The notes under the pieces: model-generated
What the model was told of the DNA's origin: nothing
Databases searched by the model: none
What the model saw: the letters and a program-made list of their open reading frames with translations, nothing else
NCBI RefSeq assembly: GCF_009834875.1
Contig: NZ_WVHT01000012.1
Span: forward strand, 1 to 64,000
Direction: 5' to 3'
From: Hufsiella arboris
GTDB taxonomy: Bacteria; Bacteroidota; Bacteroidia; Sphingobacteriales; Sphingobacteriaceae
Length of the DNA: 64,000 bases
Translations under genes and position numbers: made by a program
Part shown: one piece after another, positions 26,351 through 33,029 of the stretch
How the letters are laid out: every line of letters begins with the position of its first letter
How positions within the stretch are numbered: the stretch's first letter is position 1

Positions 26351-26358
26351 TACTTTTG
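26351..26358 (+). promoter_or_regulatory. Bacteroidota -7 box of the XRE gene
   Basis: TACTTTTG is a perfect TAnnTTTG match, 25 bases before the start codon. The upstream -33 region is only T-rich (GTTTTTTA). Confidence 0.55.
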
Positions 26359-26383
26359 CATTGTCGAAAAATTAAAAACACTT

Positions 26384-27280
26384 ATGGACACTAAGAAGAT
26401 TGGCAGCAAAATTGCCAAAGCACGAAAAGAAATCAACATATCCCAAGCGCGACTTGGTCAACTTATATTTGTCAGCCCGCAAGCAGTTGGAAAATGGGAA
26501 CGCGGTGAGTCTATCCCGGACATCATTACATTTAACCGGCTCGCCCAAATTCTGGGTGTTGATCTCAACTATTTTTCGGACACTTTCAAATCCGCAGTCA
26601 ACGAAGCGGCAACCGAATCTCTTGTAACCCAACCGGCCGAATTGCTACCAGAACAACTGGAAAACAAAGTTGGCTGGGATATGTCACGCGGAAACTGGGT
26701 GGACGCGGACTTTTCCGAATTAAAAAATTTGCATGAAAAATTCAGTTCTTCTAGCATGCAGAACTGCAAGTTTATCGCTTCGGATTTATCAAAACTTCTT
26801 CTAAAAAACAATAATATCGATAGCTGCAACTTCTCCGGTTCCGACCTGAGCAGCAGCCGTATTCGAAACTCAAATTTAGTCAACAATCTCTTTAACGACT
26901 GTTCGCTAAAAGAAGCTGAACTATCAGACAGTCATATAAAAGGTTGCGATTTTTCTGGCGCAGATTTTTCCGGAGTGACATTCAAATCGTCAGACTTCGT
27001 AAAAAATATAATGATAAATACAGTTTGGAACCGCGCCTCGTTTAACTCCACTCATTTTGCCGATCTTGTTTTTGACGGCACAATAGAAAACTGCCATTTT
27101 GAAAATTGCGGATTTTCCAGGGTGACATTTCAAAATGCAACGCTCATTAATATCTTCTTTAAAAATAATCATCGATTGAAACAGGTTCAGTTCATTGATT
27201 GCAAGGCGGACAATCTAACTTATGCTTTTTTGAAAAACGGAAAGGCGGACCTTACAGGTATTACATTGTTGGCAACATAG
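26384..27280 (+). CDS. XRE HTH-pentapeptide repeat fusion protein
   Basis: A 298-residue protein fusing an XRE/Cro-type DNA-binding domain (about 5-62: SKIAKARKEINISQARLGQLIFVSPQAVGKWERGESIP) to a right-handed beta-helix of pentapeptide repeats (about 95-290), with layers such as LSSSRIRNSNLVNNLFNDCS and CDFSGADFSGVTFKSSDF. Pentapeptide helices in other families mimic DNA and bind gyrase or serve as scaffolds. Here the fusion suggests a regulator whose C-terminal half mediates oligomerisation or sensing (inference). It stands alone with no antitoxin-like partner. Cysteines recur at layer corners (SCNFSG, GCDFSG, NCHFEN), a regular spacing worth noting. Confidence 0.88.
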   Translation: MDTKKIGSKIAKARKEINISQARLGQLIFVSPQAVGKWERGESIPDIITFNRLAQILGVDLNYFSDTFKSAVNEAATESLVTQPAELLPEQLENKVGWDMSRGNWVDADFSELKNLHEKFSSSSMQNCKFIASDLSKLLLKNNNIDSCNFSGSDLSSSRIRNSNLVNNLFNDCSLKEAELSDSHIKGCDFSGADFSGVTFKSSDFVKNIMINTVWNRASFNSTHFADLVFDGTIENCHFENCGFSRVTFQNATLINIFFKNNHRLKQVQFIDCKADNLTYAFLKNGKADLTGITLLAT

Positions 27281-27643
27281 CAACATGTTCTTACTGCACG
27301 ACAGAATACTTCTTTGCTAGAAATTTTTGAGCGACAAATCTTAAAAAGTGGTGGCCTTATTCATTAAGCTATGTAATATGATTTCATAGAAGGTTTAAGT
27401 GGCCCTGCGCGACACTTAAGCCAGATTTGGGTTATCATTAAAAACCAACAGCAACGTCAGTGATTAACCGTATAAGCTTGAAAAAATTAATGGATCGTTA
27501 TGCCGGTTTTATTTTATGAGCAAATCAGCGCATGGTTGACCGGATTTCAACAAAACCGAAGGAGTTGTTATTCAGGAAAACCCCTTCGAGTTTTTCCGAT
27601 GCAATGGTTACCAGCGGAATCAATCACATTACAAAAATGTATA
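27281..27643. other. Intergenic region without a gene
   Basis: 363 bases between convergent genes. The plus-strand frames at 27500-27867 run into the antisense of the reductase gene and have no protein character. An imperfect hairpin (TTAAGTG..CACTTAA, about 27399-27420) lies downstream of the XRE-pentapeptide gene. Nothing else is recognised. Confidence 0.5.
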
Positions 27644-28207
27644 TCAAACCTTATAGTGCAGGAAAACCACGCCGGTGTCATACTGCCTTACATCAACGAG
27701 CTTTAAATTTTTGTAATGATCAGCGCCTGGAAAAAGAGCTTTACCACCGCCGGCCGCAACGGGGCATATTTGAATGTGATATTCATCGATCAGGTTTGCC
27801 TGCATCAGCGATTGTGCAAGCGAAATACTGCCCCATAAAACCATATCCTTGCCGTCTTTTTCTTTAAGCTTTTTTACCTCTTCCATTGCATCACCTGAAA
27901 GAACCTGTGCATCCGGCCATTTGCCCCATGGCGCTTTCTTCAAGGTATTTGAAAAAACAATTTTAGGAATGCTGTTTAACCTATCGGCTATTATTTCAAC
28001 ATCATTTGTAGCCGTGGGCCAGAAATCCACGAACAATTCGTATGTCTTCCGTCCCAGCAGGATGGTATCAATGCTCTCAAGGAAATTCAGCTGATCCAGG
28101 TCCGAATATCGGTTTGCTTTCGTCTCCGGAAAAAAATCCAACTTGCCGTTCTTATCCTCCGCATAACCATCCAGGGACAACCATTCTTCCAATATCAATT
28201 TTTTCAT
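27644..28207 (-). CDS. Dihydrofolate reductase-family (RibD C-domain) protein
   Basis: A 187-residue cytoplasmic protein with the DHFR-like fold shared by the RibD C-terminal domain: EEWLSLDGYAEDKNGKLDFF at the N-terminus, IDTILLGRKTYELFVDFWP, KIVFSNTLKKAPW, VLWGSISLAQSLMQANLIDEYHIQICPVAAGGGKALFP. These are NADPH-dependent reductases of unknown substrate and are not the true folate enzyme. It starts MKKLILEEW after a short leader. Neighbours are unrelated. Confidence 0.88.
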   Translation of the reverse strand: MKKLILEEWLSLDGYAEDKNGKLDFFPETKANRYSDLDQLNFLESIDTILLGRKTYELFVDFWPTATNDVEIIADRLNSIPKIVFSNTLKKAPWGKWPDAQVLSGDAMEEVKKLKEKDGKDMVLWGSISLAQSLMQANLIDEYHIQICPVAAGGGKALFPGADHYKNLKLVDVRQYDTGVVFLHYKV

Positions 28208-28373
28208 GCTATAGGTATTATTGGTGTTAAGTTAGGTTACAACTGAAATCTTATTCGGTTTTTGCACGCTCCCGATTACAGTTGCTATAATCGCTTTCTT
28301 GGCAATTTTGGCAGAAATGTTATCTTTATAGCTTGTTACATAGTCATATGTAATTGTGATAAGGTTTAGGTTA

Positions 28374-28402
28374 CTCCAGGCAGAAATGTCTGGAGTTTTT
28401 TT
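28374..28402 (+). terminator. Orphan hairpin with U-tract
   Basis: CTCCAG-gcagaaatgt-CTGGAG followed by TTTTTTTA resembles an intrinsic terminator, but no plus-strand gene ends nearby. It could end a short non-coding RNA in the divergent gap 28208-28510 or be a relic. Confidence 0.4.
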
Positions 28403-28510
28403 ATTTAACAGGCCACGATTTACCAGGCGCGTGATCTGATTCACTCCATTTGGCTTCTTAAATTTTTAACCTTTAATATATTTGGAAGTCAACTACCCGT
28501 ACTAATCAAC

Positions 28511-29317
28511 ATGCAGAAAAAAATAATAAGTTTTCTTCTAACTGTTCTGCCGACCTGTGCTTTTTCACAGGCAGTAAACATCGATCATTTCAAAGCTTTG
28601 AAATTGCAGGGCAGCACAACCGTTTATGATTTAAAAGCGGATAAATGGCATTACACGGATAAGCGGGATGCCGCCCGTAAAACCTTGCCTGCCTCAACTT
28701 TTAAAATAGCTAACTCCCTGATTGCTTTGGATACGAAGGCAATTGCTGACACTGACGTAATTATACAGTACGACGGTCAGCCTAAAACTTTTAAAGGAAC
28801 AATTGTGCCAGAATGGAACGTAAGCACAGACATGAAGAACGCATTCAAAAATTCTACGATCTGGTTTTATGTAAAAATGGCCGAGAAAATAGGGATAACA
28901 ACATATCAGCATTATCTAAGGAAAATACATTACGGCAATCTTAAAATCAAACACGGGAAAAATGGCGACTTCTGGAATTATGGATGTTTCGGAATATCGC
29001 CTATTAACCAGATTAATTTTCTAAAGGCCTTATATCTAAATCAGTTACCGTTTACAAAAACTACCATAGATAAGGTGAAAGATATGATGTTGATTAAACA
29101 AACGTCAAAATATTCCTTATATGCGAAAACGGGATGGTCATACGACGGTTTTGATAATGGCTGGTGGGTTGGGTACGTTGAAACAGGCAACAATATTTAC
29201 TTCTTTGCTACCAGGGTTACAAAATCATTGAATGAAAAAAACGATCAGTTTTCTCAAAGCAGAATGAGTATAACGAGGCAAGTATTCAAGGAATTAAATT
29301 TGATCAGTTTAGATTAG
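28511..29317 (+). CDS. Class D (OXA-type) beta-lactamase
   Basis: A 268-residue periplasmic serine hydrolase predicted to open beta-lactam rings. The signal peptide ends near residue 19 (CAFSQ). Family motifs: S62-T-F-K65 (nucleophile and carboxylatable lysine), S115-T-I117 in place of the usual S-x-V, Y141-G-N143, W155 in the position expected to contact the carboxylated lysine, and K206-T-G208. ASTFKIANSLIALD and GWWVGYVE are typical of class D. It is probably an intrinsic chromosomal gene, since no mobile element or integron flanks it. The S-x-V substitution makes its spectrum unpredictable. It stands alone, upstream of tRNA-Phe. Confidence 0.92.
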   Translation: MQKKIISFLLTVLPTCAFSQAVNIDHFKALKLQGSTTVYDLKADKWHYTDKRDAARKTLPASTFKIANSLIALDTKAIADTDVIIQYDGQPKTFKGTIVPEWNVSTDMKNAFKNSTIWFYVKMAEKIGITTYQHYLRKIHYGNLKIKHGKNGDFWNYGCFGISPINQINFLKALYLNQLPFTKTTIDKVKDMMLIKQTSKYSLYAKTGWSYDGFDNGWWVGYVETGNNIYFFATRVTKSLNEKNDQFSQSRMSITRQVFKELNLISLD

Positions 29318-29333
29318 AGAGCAACTTACCTAA

Positions 29334-29371
29334 AAACAAAAAACCCCGTCTACTTATCGTAAACAGGGTTT
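29334..29371 (-). terminator. Terminator downstream of tRNA-Phe
   Basis: On the minus strand AAACCCTGTTTAC...AGACGGGGTTTTTTGTTTTT forms a hairpin with a T-rich tail, directly after the tRNA 3' end. It also faces the end of the beta-lactamase gene. Confidence 0.75.
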
Positions 29372-29372
29372 G

Positions 29373-29448
29373 TGGTGGTACCTCCAGGAATCGAACCAGG
29401 GACACAAGGATTTTCAGTCCTTTGCTCTACCAACTGAGCTAAGGTACC
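29373..29448 (-). tRNA. tRNA-Phe (GAA)
   Basis: A 76-base tRNA with acceptor arms GGTACC(T) / (A)GGTACC, D-arm GCTCAGTTGGTAGAGC, anticodon loop CTGAAAA (anticodon GAA), T-loop GGTTCGATTCC, and an encoded CCA 3' end. A perfect TACATTTG -7 box lies 16 bases upstream. Confidence 0.97.
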
Positions 29449-29464
29449 AACCCGTTTGGGACTG

Positions 29465-29495
29465 CAAATGTAGTGTCTTTTTAGACTTAAAAAAA
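29465..29495 (-). promoter_or_regulatory. Promoter of tRNA-Phe
   Basis: The -7 element TACATTTG (minus strand, 29472-29465) matches TAnnTTTG exactly. The -33 position about 20 bases upstream is T-rich without a clear TTG. Confidence 0.65.
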
Positions 29496-29626
29496 TATTT
29501 TTTCATTTTTTTTCGAACCCTCAAACAATCACCGATTTAAACTTATTCTAAATTTTATTTTTTATGCATGCATAATAAATTTTATTTTGCGGCATTCACT
29601 AACTTCGTACTAAACCTGCAAAAGCA

Positions 29627-30922
29627 ATGATTGGTCAGATTATATTTTTACTCGTCACCATAGCCGCTATCGGGCTTTTTACTTATAACGCTCGTAAAAT
29701 TGTCCGGAACATTAAACTTGGCAAACCGCTTGACAGATCTGACAGGCGAGCAGATCGATGGGCAACAATGGCTCGTGTTGCACTTGGGCAAAGCAAAATG
29801 GTGGTAAGGCCAGTGCCTGGTATCCTGCACATTCTGGTGTACGCCGGATTTGTAATTATTAATATTGAAGTGTTAGAGATCGCGATTGATGGCTTATTCG
29901 GCACACACCGCATTTTTTCATTCTTAGGCGGCTTTTATGGCTTCCTGATCGGAGCATTTGAATGGCTCGCTCTGGCAGTTTGGATTTCTTGTGCTGTTTT
30001 CCTGATCAGAAGGAATATTGTTAAAGTAAAACGCTTTTGGGCGCGCGAAATGACATCCTGGCCGCGATCGGATGCCAACTACATCTTATTCGCCGAAATA
30101 CTTTTGATGTCGGCATTTTTACTAATGAATTCGGCTGACCATAAACTACAACTGGAAGGCGCTACTCATTATCTCAAAGCCGGTGCTTTCCCTGTAAGTT
30201 CCTGGCTGAGCCCTTTGCTACCGTCATCAGAATCAAGCCTGGTTCTGCTCGAACGTATTTGCTGGTGGTTTCATATCGTCGGAATTTTTGCGTTCCTGAA
30301 TTATCTTCCCTACTCTAAGCACTTCCATATCATACTGGCTTTTCCAAATACATACTTTTCCAAGCTGAATCCAAAAGGAGAATTTGATGATATGCAGTCC
30401 GTAACAAATGAAGTAAAGGCGATGCTCGATCCATCATTCACACCGGTCACATCAGCTGAGCCTGTCAGATTTGGCGCAAAAGATGCAACCGATCTGACTT
30501 GGAAAAATTTGATGGATGCATATACCTGCACTGAGTGCGGCCGCTGCACCTCTGTTTGCCCCGCCAACATCACAGGCAAGCTTCTTTCACCGAGAAAAAT
30601 TATGATGGATACCCGCGACCGGATTACCGAGATCGGAAAAAATATAGACAAACACGGCAAAGATCACCGGGATGGGAAAGCATTACTCGACGATTATATT
30701 TTACGGGAAGAAATCTGGGCATGCACAACATGCAATGCCTGTACCGACGCCTGCCCGGTAAACATCGATCCGCTTAACATTATTGTTGAATTGCGGCGAT
30801 ACGCGGTAATGGAAGAATCGCAGGCAGCGGCAAGCTTGAACAGCATGTTCGGCAATATTGAGAATAATGGTGCTCCGTGGAAATATTCTCCGGCAGACCG
30901 GCTTAACTGGGCTAACCAATAA
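29627..30922 (+). CDS. Membrane-bound (Fe-S) oxidoreductase subunit, HdrD/GlpC-like
   Basis: A 431-residue electron-transfer protein. About five membrane helices in the N-terminal two thirds (for example MIGQIIFLLVTIAAIGLF; ILHILVYAGFVIINIEVLEIAI) are followed by a ferredoxin domain with two [4Fe-4S] motifs: CTECGRCTSVCP and CTTCNACTDACP. The helices carry histidines (PGILHILVY, WWFHIVGIF) that could ligate haem. With the next gene it forms the two-part module commonly found beside electron-transfer flavoprotein genes in this phylum, passing electrons to the quinone pool. Here no etf genes are adjacent. The next gene starts 16 bases downstream. Confidence 0.88.
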   Translation: MIGQIIFLLVTIAAIGLFTYNARKIVRNIKLGKPLDRSDRRADRWATMARVALGQSKMVVRPVPGILHILVYAGFVIINIEVLEIAIDGLFGTHRIFSFLGGFYGFLIGAFEWLALAVWISCAVFLIRRNIVKVKRFWAREMTSWPRSDANYILFAEILLMSAFLLMNSADHKLQLEGATHYLKAGAFPVSSWLSPLLPSSESSLVLLERICWWFHIVGIFAFLNYLPYSKHFHIILAFPNTYFSKLNPKGEFDDMQSVTNEVKAMLDPSFTPVTSAEPVRFGAKDATDLTWKNLMDAYTCTECGRCTSVCPANITGKLLSPRKIMMDTRDRITEIGKNIDKHGKDHRDGKALLDDYILREEIWACTTCNACTDACPVNIDPLNIIVELRRYAVMEESQAAASLNSMFGNIENNGAPWKYSPADRLNWANQ

Positions 30923-30938
30923 CATTTACAGCAAGAAA

Positions 30939-31721
30939 ATGACTATACCTACAATGGCAGAAATGCTTTCAGAAGGCAAGCAGCCAGATATATTATTCTG
31001 GGTTGGATGCGCAGGCAGTTTCGATGAACGCGCACAAAAAATCACACGGGATATTTGTAAAATTTTAGACCATGTCGGTATCAGTTTCGCCGTTTTAGGA
31101 ACTGAAGAAAGTTGCACCGGCGATCCGGCAAAAAGAGCAGGAAACGAATTTCTATTCCAAATGCAAGCGATGGCTAATATCCAGGTGTTGGATGGCTATC
31201 AAATAAAAAAAATTGTTACCGGGTGCCCGCATTGTTTTAATACATTAAAAAATGAGTATCCGGCGTTGGGCGGCAACTACGATGTTATTCATCACTCTCA
31301 ACTCATTCAGCAACTCATCGATGAAGGAAAATTGAAGGCTGAAGGAGGCGAAAGCTTTAAAGGGAAAAAAATAACTTTTCACGATCCTTGTTACCTAGGC
31401 CGTGGCAATGGCGTTTATGAAGCCCCCCGCCGCGCCCTCGAAGTACTGGATGCCGAACTGGTAGAAATGAAGCGTTGCCGTAGTAACGGTTTATGCTGCG
31501 GAGCCGGCGGTGCACAGATGTTTAAGGAACCGGAAAAAGGTGCTAAAGACATAAATATAGAGCGTATTGAGGAAGCGCTGCAAACTAATCCGCAAGTTGT
31601 TGCCGCCGCCTGTCCTTTCTGCATGACAATGCTTCGCGACGGTGTTAAAAACTTCAACAAAGAAACGGAAGTAAGCGTACTTGACATTGCAGAAATTACC
31701 GCAAGAGCTAACGGTTTATAA
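30939..31721 (+). CDS. CCG-domain (Fe-S) protein, HdrB/LldE-like
   Basis: A 260-residue soluble partner of the preceding gene. The ATG at 30939 is preferred; the frame extends 27 codons into the upstream gene. Two cysteine-rich CCG domains are visible: first GCAGSFDERAQK and CPHCFNTLKNEYP; second HDPCYLGRGNG, CCGAGGAQM and CPFCMTMLRDG. Such CX(n)CCGX(m)CXXC modules bind non-cubane or [4Fe-4S] clusters in heterodisulfide reductase B, glycolate and lactate oxidases. It probably docks on the membrane subunit; electron donor unknown. Confidence 0.88.
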   Translation: MTIPTMAEMLSEGKQPDILFWVGCAGSFDERAQKITRDICKILDHVGISFAVLGTEESCTGDPAKRAGNEFLFQMQAMANIQVLDGYQIKKIVTGCPHCFNTLKNEYPALGGNYDVIHHSQLIQQLIDEGKLKAEGGESFKGKKITFHDPCYLGRGNGVYEAPRRALEVLDAELVEMKRCRSNGLCCGAGGAQMFKEPEKGAKDINIERIEEALQTNPQVVAAACPFCMTMLRDGVKNFNKETEVSVLDIAEITARANGL

Positions 31722-31726
31722 AAAAG

Positions 31727-31757
31727 AAAGCGGTTAATCCCTGGCGGGAACCGCTTT
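31727..31757 (+). terminator. Hairpin after the Fe-S operon
   Basis: AAAGCGGTT (31727-31735) pairs with AACCGCTTT (31749-31757) around a 13-base GC-rich loop. No T-run follows. Confidence 0.5.
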
Positions 31758-31903
31758 GCTAAACACACTTTATTATTAATTTTAGGAAGGACAATACGAA
31801 AACTGAATCAAAACCGGGAACTAATTCCTAATTGTTCCATACGTCAAAAATGCGGCAAAGCTTTTGAATTACGATGAGTAATATCACGGTATTTGGGAGG
31901 GGG

Positions 31904-31932
31904 AAAACACCCTTTTTTATCCGGGTGTTTTT
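31904..31932. terminator. Bidirectional terminator
   Basis: AAAACACCC (31904-31912) pairs with GGGTGTTTTT (31923-31932). T-rich sequence on both strands allows termination of the minus-strand gene that ends at 31948. Confidence 0.7.
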
Positions 31933-31947
31933 CATCAAAAAATGAGG

Positions 31948-32421
31948 TTAATAAGCGGCGCTCTTTTTTATCTGCTCAAGATTTTCCGGAAGTTTATTGA
32001 GATTGTCAAGATTAATGTTCCGTAACGGCACTTCAAGCTGATGACTCATTGAATCAATATTGCCGGCCGGGTCGTTGAATGTTTGAACAATAATGTTGTC
32101 GCTCTGAGTTTTTAATGAAAGCACCCCTGAACTTTCTGTGCCCAGGTAGTCCAGGCTTTCAAATTTCGACAAGTTGAACGAATAATATTCCTGCTTGCCA
32201 TTCGCCAAAGTTTTGCGTAAGCGGAAAAATCCGTTTTCTGTAATCGCCAGCTCCCACTTTTTCAGCTTTGTTTTGCCATAATCAGGATCGAAGCTTGTGG
32301 AAAAAAATTGATTGCTCGCCTCTATACTACTGTTTGCTCCTCTAAAAGCAAAGCTTCCAACTAAAGCAATCAAGCCGACCAAAAGATAAAATGCCTTTTT
32401 TTTCTTACAAAAAGCTAACAT
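31948..32421 (-). CDS. Hypothetical exported protein
   Basis: A 157-residue protein of no recognised family. The N-terminus (MLAFCKKKKAFYLLVGLIALVGSFAF) is a signal anchor or uncleaved signal. The rest is soluble, with strand-like text (KKWELAITENGFFRLRKTLANGKQEYYSFNL; GVLSLKTQSDNIIVQTFND), consistent with a small beta-rich periplasmic domain. An upstream in-frame ATG at 32448 would add nine residues. It is divergent from the gene at 32474 with only about 50 bases between. Confidence 0.6.
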   Translation of the reverse strand: MLAFCKKKKAFYLLVGLIALVGSFAFRGANSSIEASNQFFSTSFDPDYGKTKLKKWELAITENGFFRLRKTLANGKQEYYSFNLSKFESLDYLGTESSGVLSLKTQSDNIIVQTFNDPAGNIDSMSHQLEVPLRNINLDNLNKLPENLEQIKKSAAY

Positions 32422-32473
32422 AATAAGGCTTGTAAAAAACCGATACAAATTAATAAATTCAATAATTTTGGAA

Positions 32474-32959
32474 ATGCAATTTTCTCAACATTCCCGCATT
32501 TGGATATATCAGTCGCAACGAGCGTTAACTAGCCAAGAGGTTCACGAAATCTCCACTATCCTGCAGAATTTCGTCGGGCAATGGCAAGCTCACGGGAATG
32601 ATCTTGAAGCAGGATTTGAAATTCGCTATGACAGATTTATCATTTTAATCATTGACGAATCAGTTGCGGGCGCCACAGGCTGTTCTATTGACAAATCAGT
32701 TAAGGTTTTGCATGCAATTGATCAGCAGTACAATCTCAATTTATTTGACAGGTTCAATCTGGCTTACCGGGATCATGATCTTATTATCGACTGTACACGA
32801 AGCGAATTCGAAGCTAAAATTATTGAGGCCTTGATTAATGAAAATACAATTGTGTTTAACAACATGGTTCAAACACTTGCTGAGCTGAACACATCTTGGG
32901 AAATACCGTATGCAAAAAGCTGGCATGCCAGGGTATTTGGAGAACTCGCAAAAGCCTGA
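32474..32959 (+). CDS. Conserved Bacteroidota protein of unknown function
   Basis: A 161-residue soluble protein. The ATG at 32474 is preferred to the TTG at 32468 because a perfect TAATTTTG -7 box ends at 32470, which would leave an almost leaderless transcript. Text such as HSRIWIYQSQRALTSQEV, FVGQWQAHGNDLEAGFEIRYDRFIILIIDES, ATGCSIDKSV and DRFNLAYRD belongs to a family often labelled 'ABC transporter ATPase' in Bacteroidota. There is no Walker motif, so that label is wrong. Function unknown. Confidence 0.75.
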   Translation: MQFSQHSRIWIYQSQRALTSQEVHEISTILQNFVGQWQAHGNDLEAGFEIRYDRFIILIIDESVAGATGCSIDKSVKVLHAIDQQYNLNLFDRFNLAYRDHDLIIDCTRSEFEAKIIEALINENTIVFNNMVQTLAELNTSWEIPYAKSWHARVFGELAKA

Positions 32960-33029
32960 CAAGCAATAACTGCATTCTGCAAAACAAATTAAGCAGTGTC
33001 GGTTTATATAATAAACCCGTACACCCTGA

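Noticed and set aside
27500-27867. Two plus-strand frames antisense to the DHFR-like gene
   Set aside because: The minus-strand reductase has clear family motifs; these frames have none.
28232-28444. 70-codon minus-strand frame in the divergent gap before the beta-lactamase
   Set aside because: No recognisable domain and it covers a hairpin with U-tract. Cannot be excluded, but not supportable.
32474-32959. Annotation as an ABC transporter ATPase
   Set aside because: No Walker A, Walker B or signature motif is present in the 161 residues.
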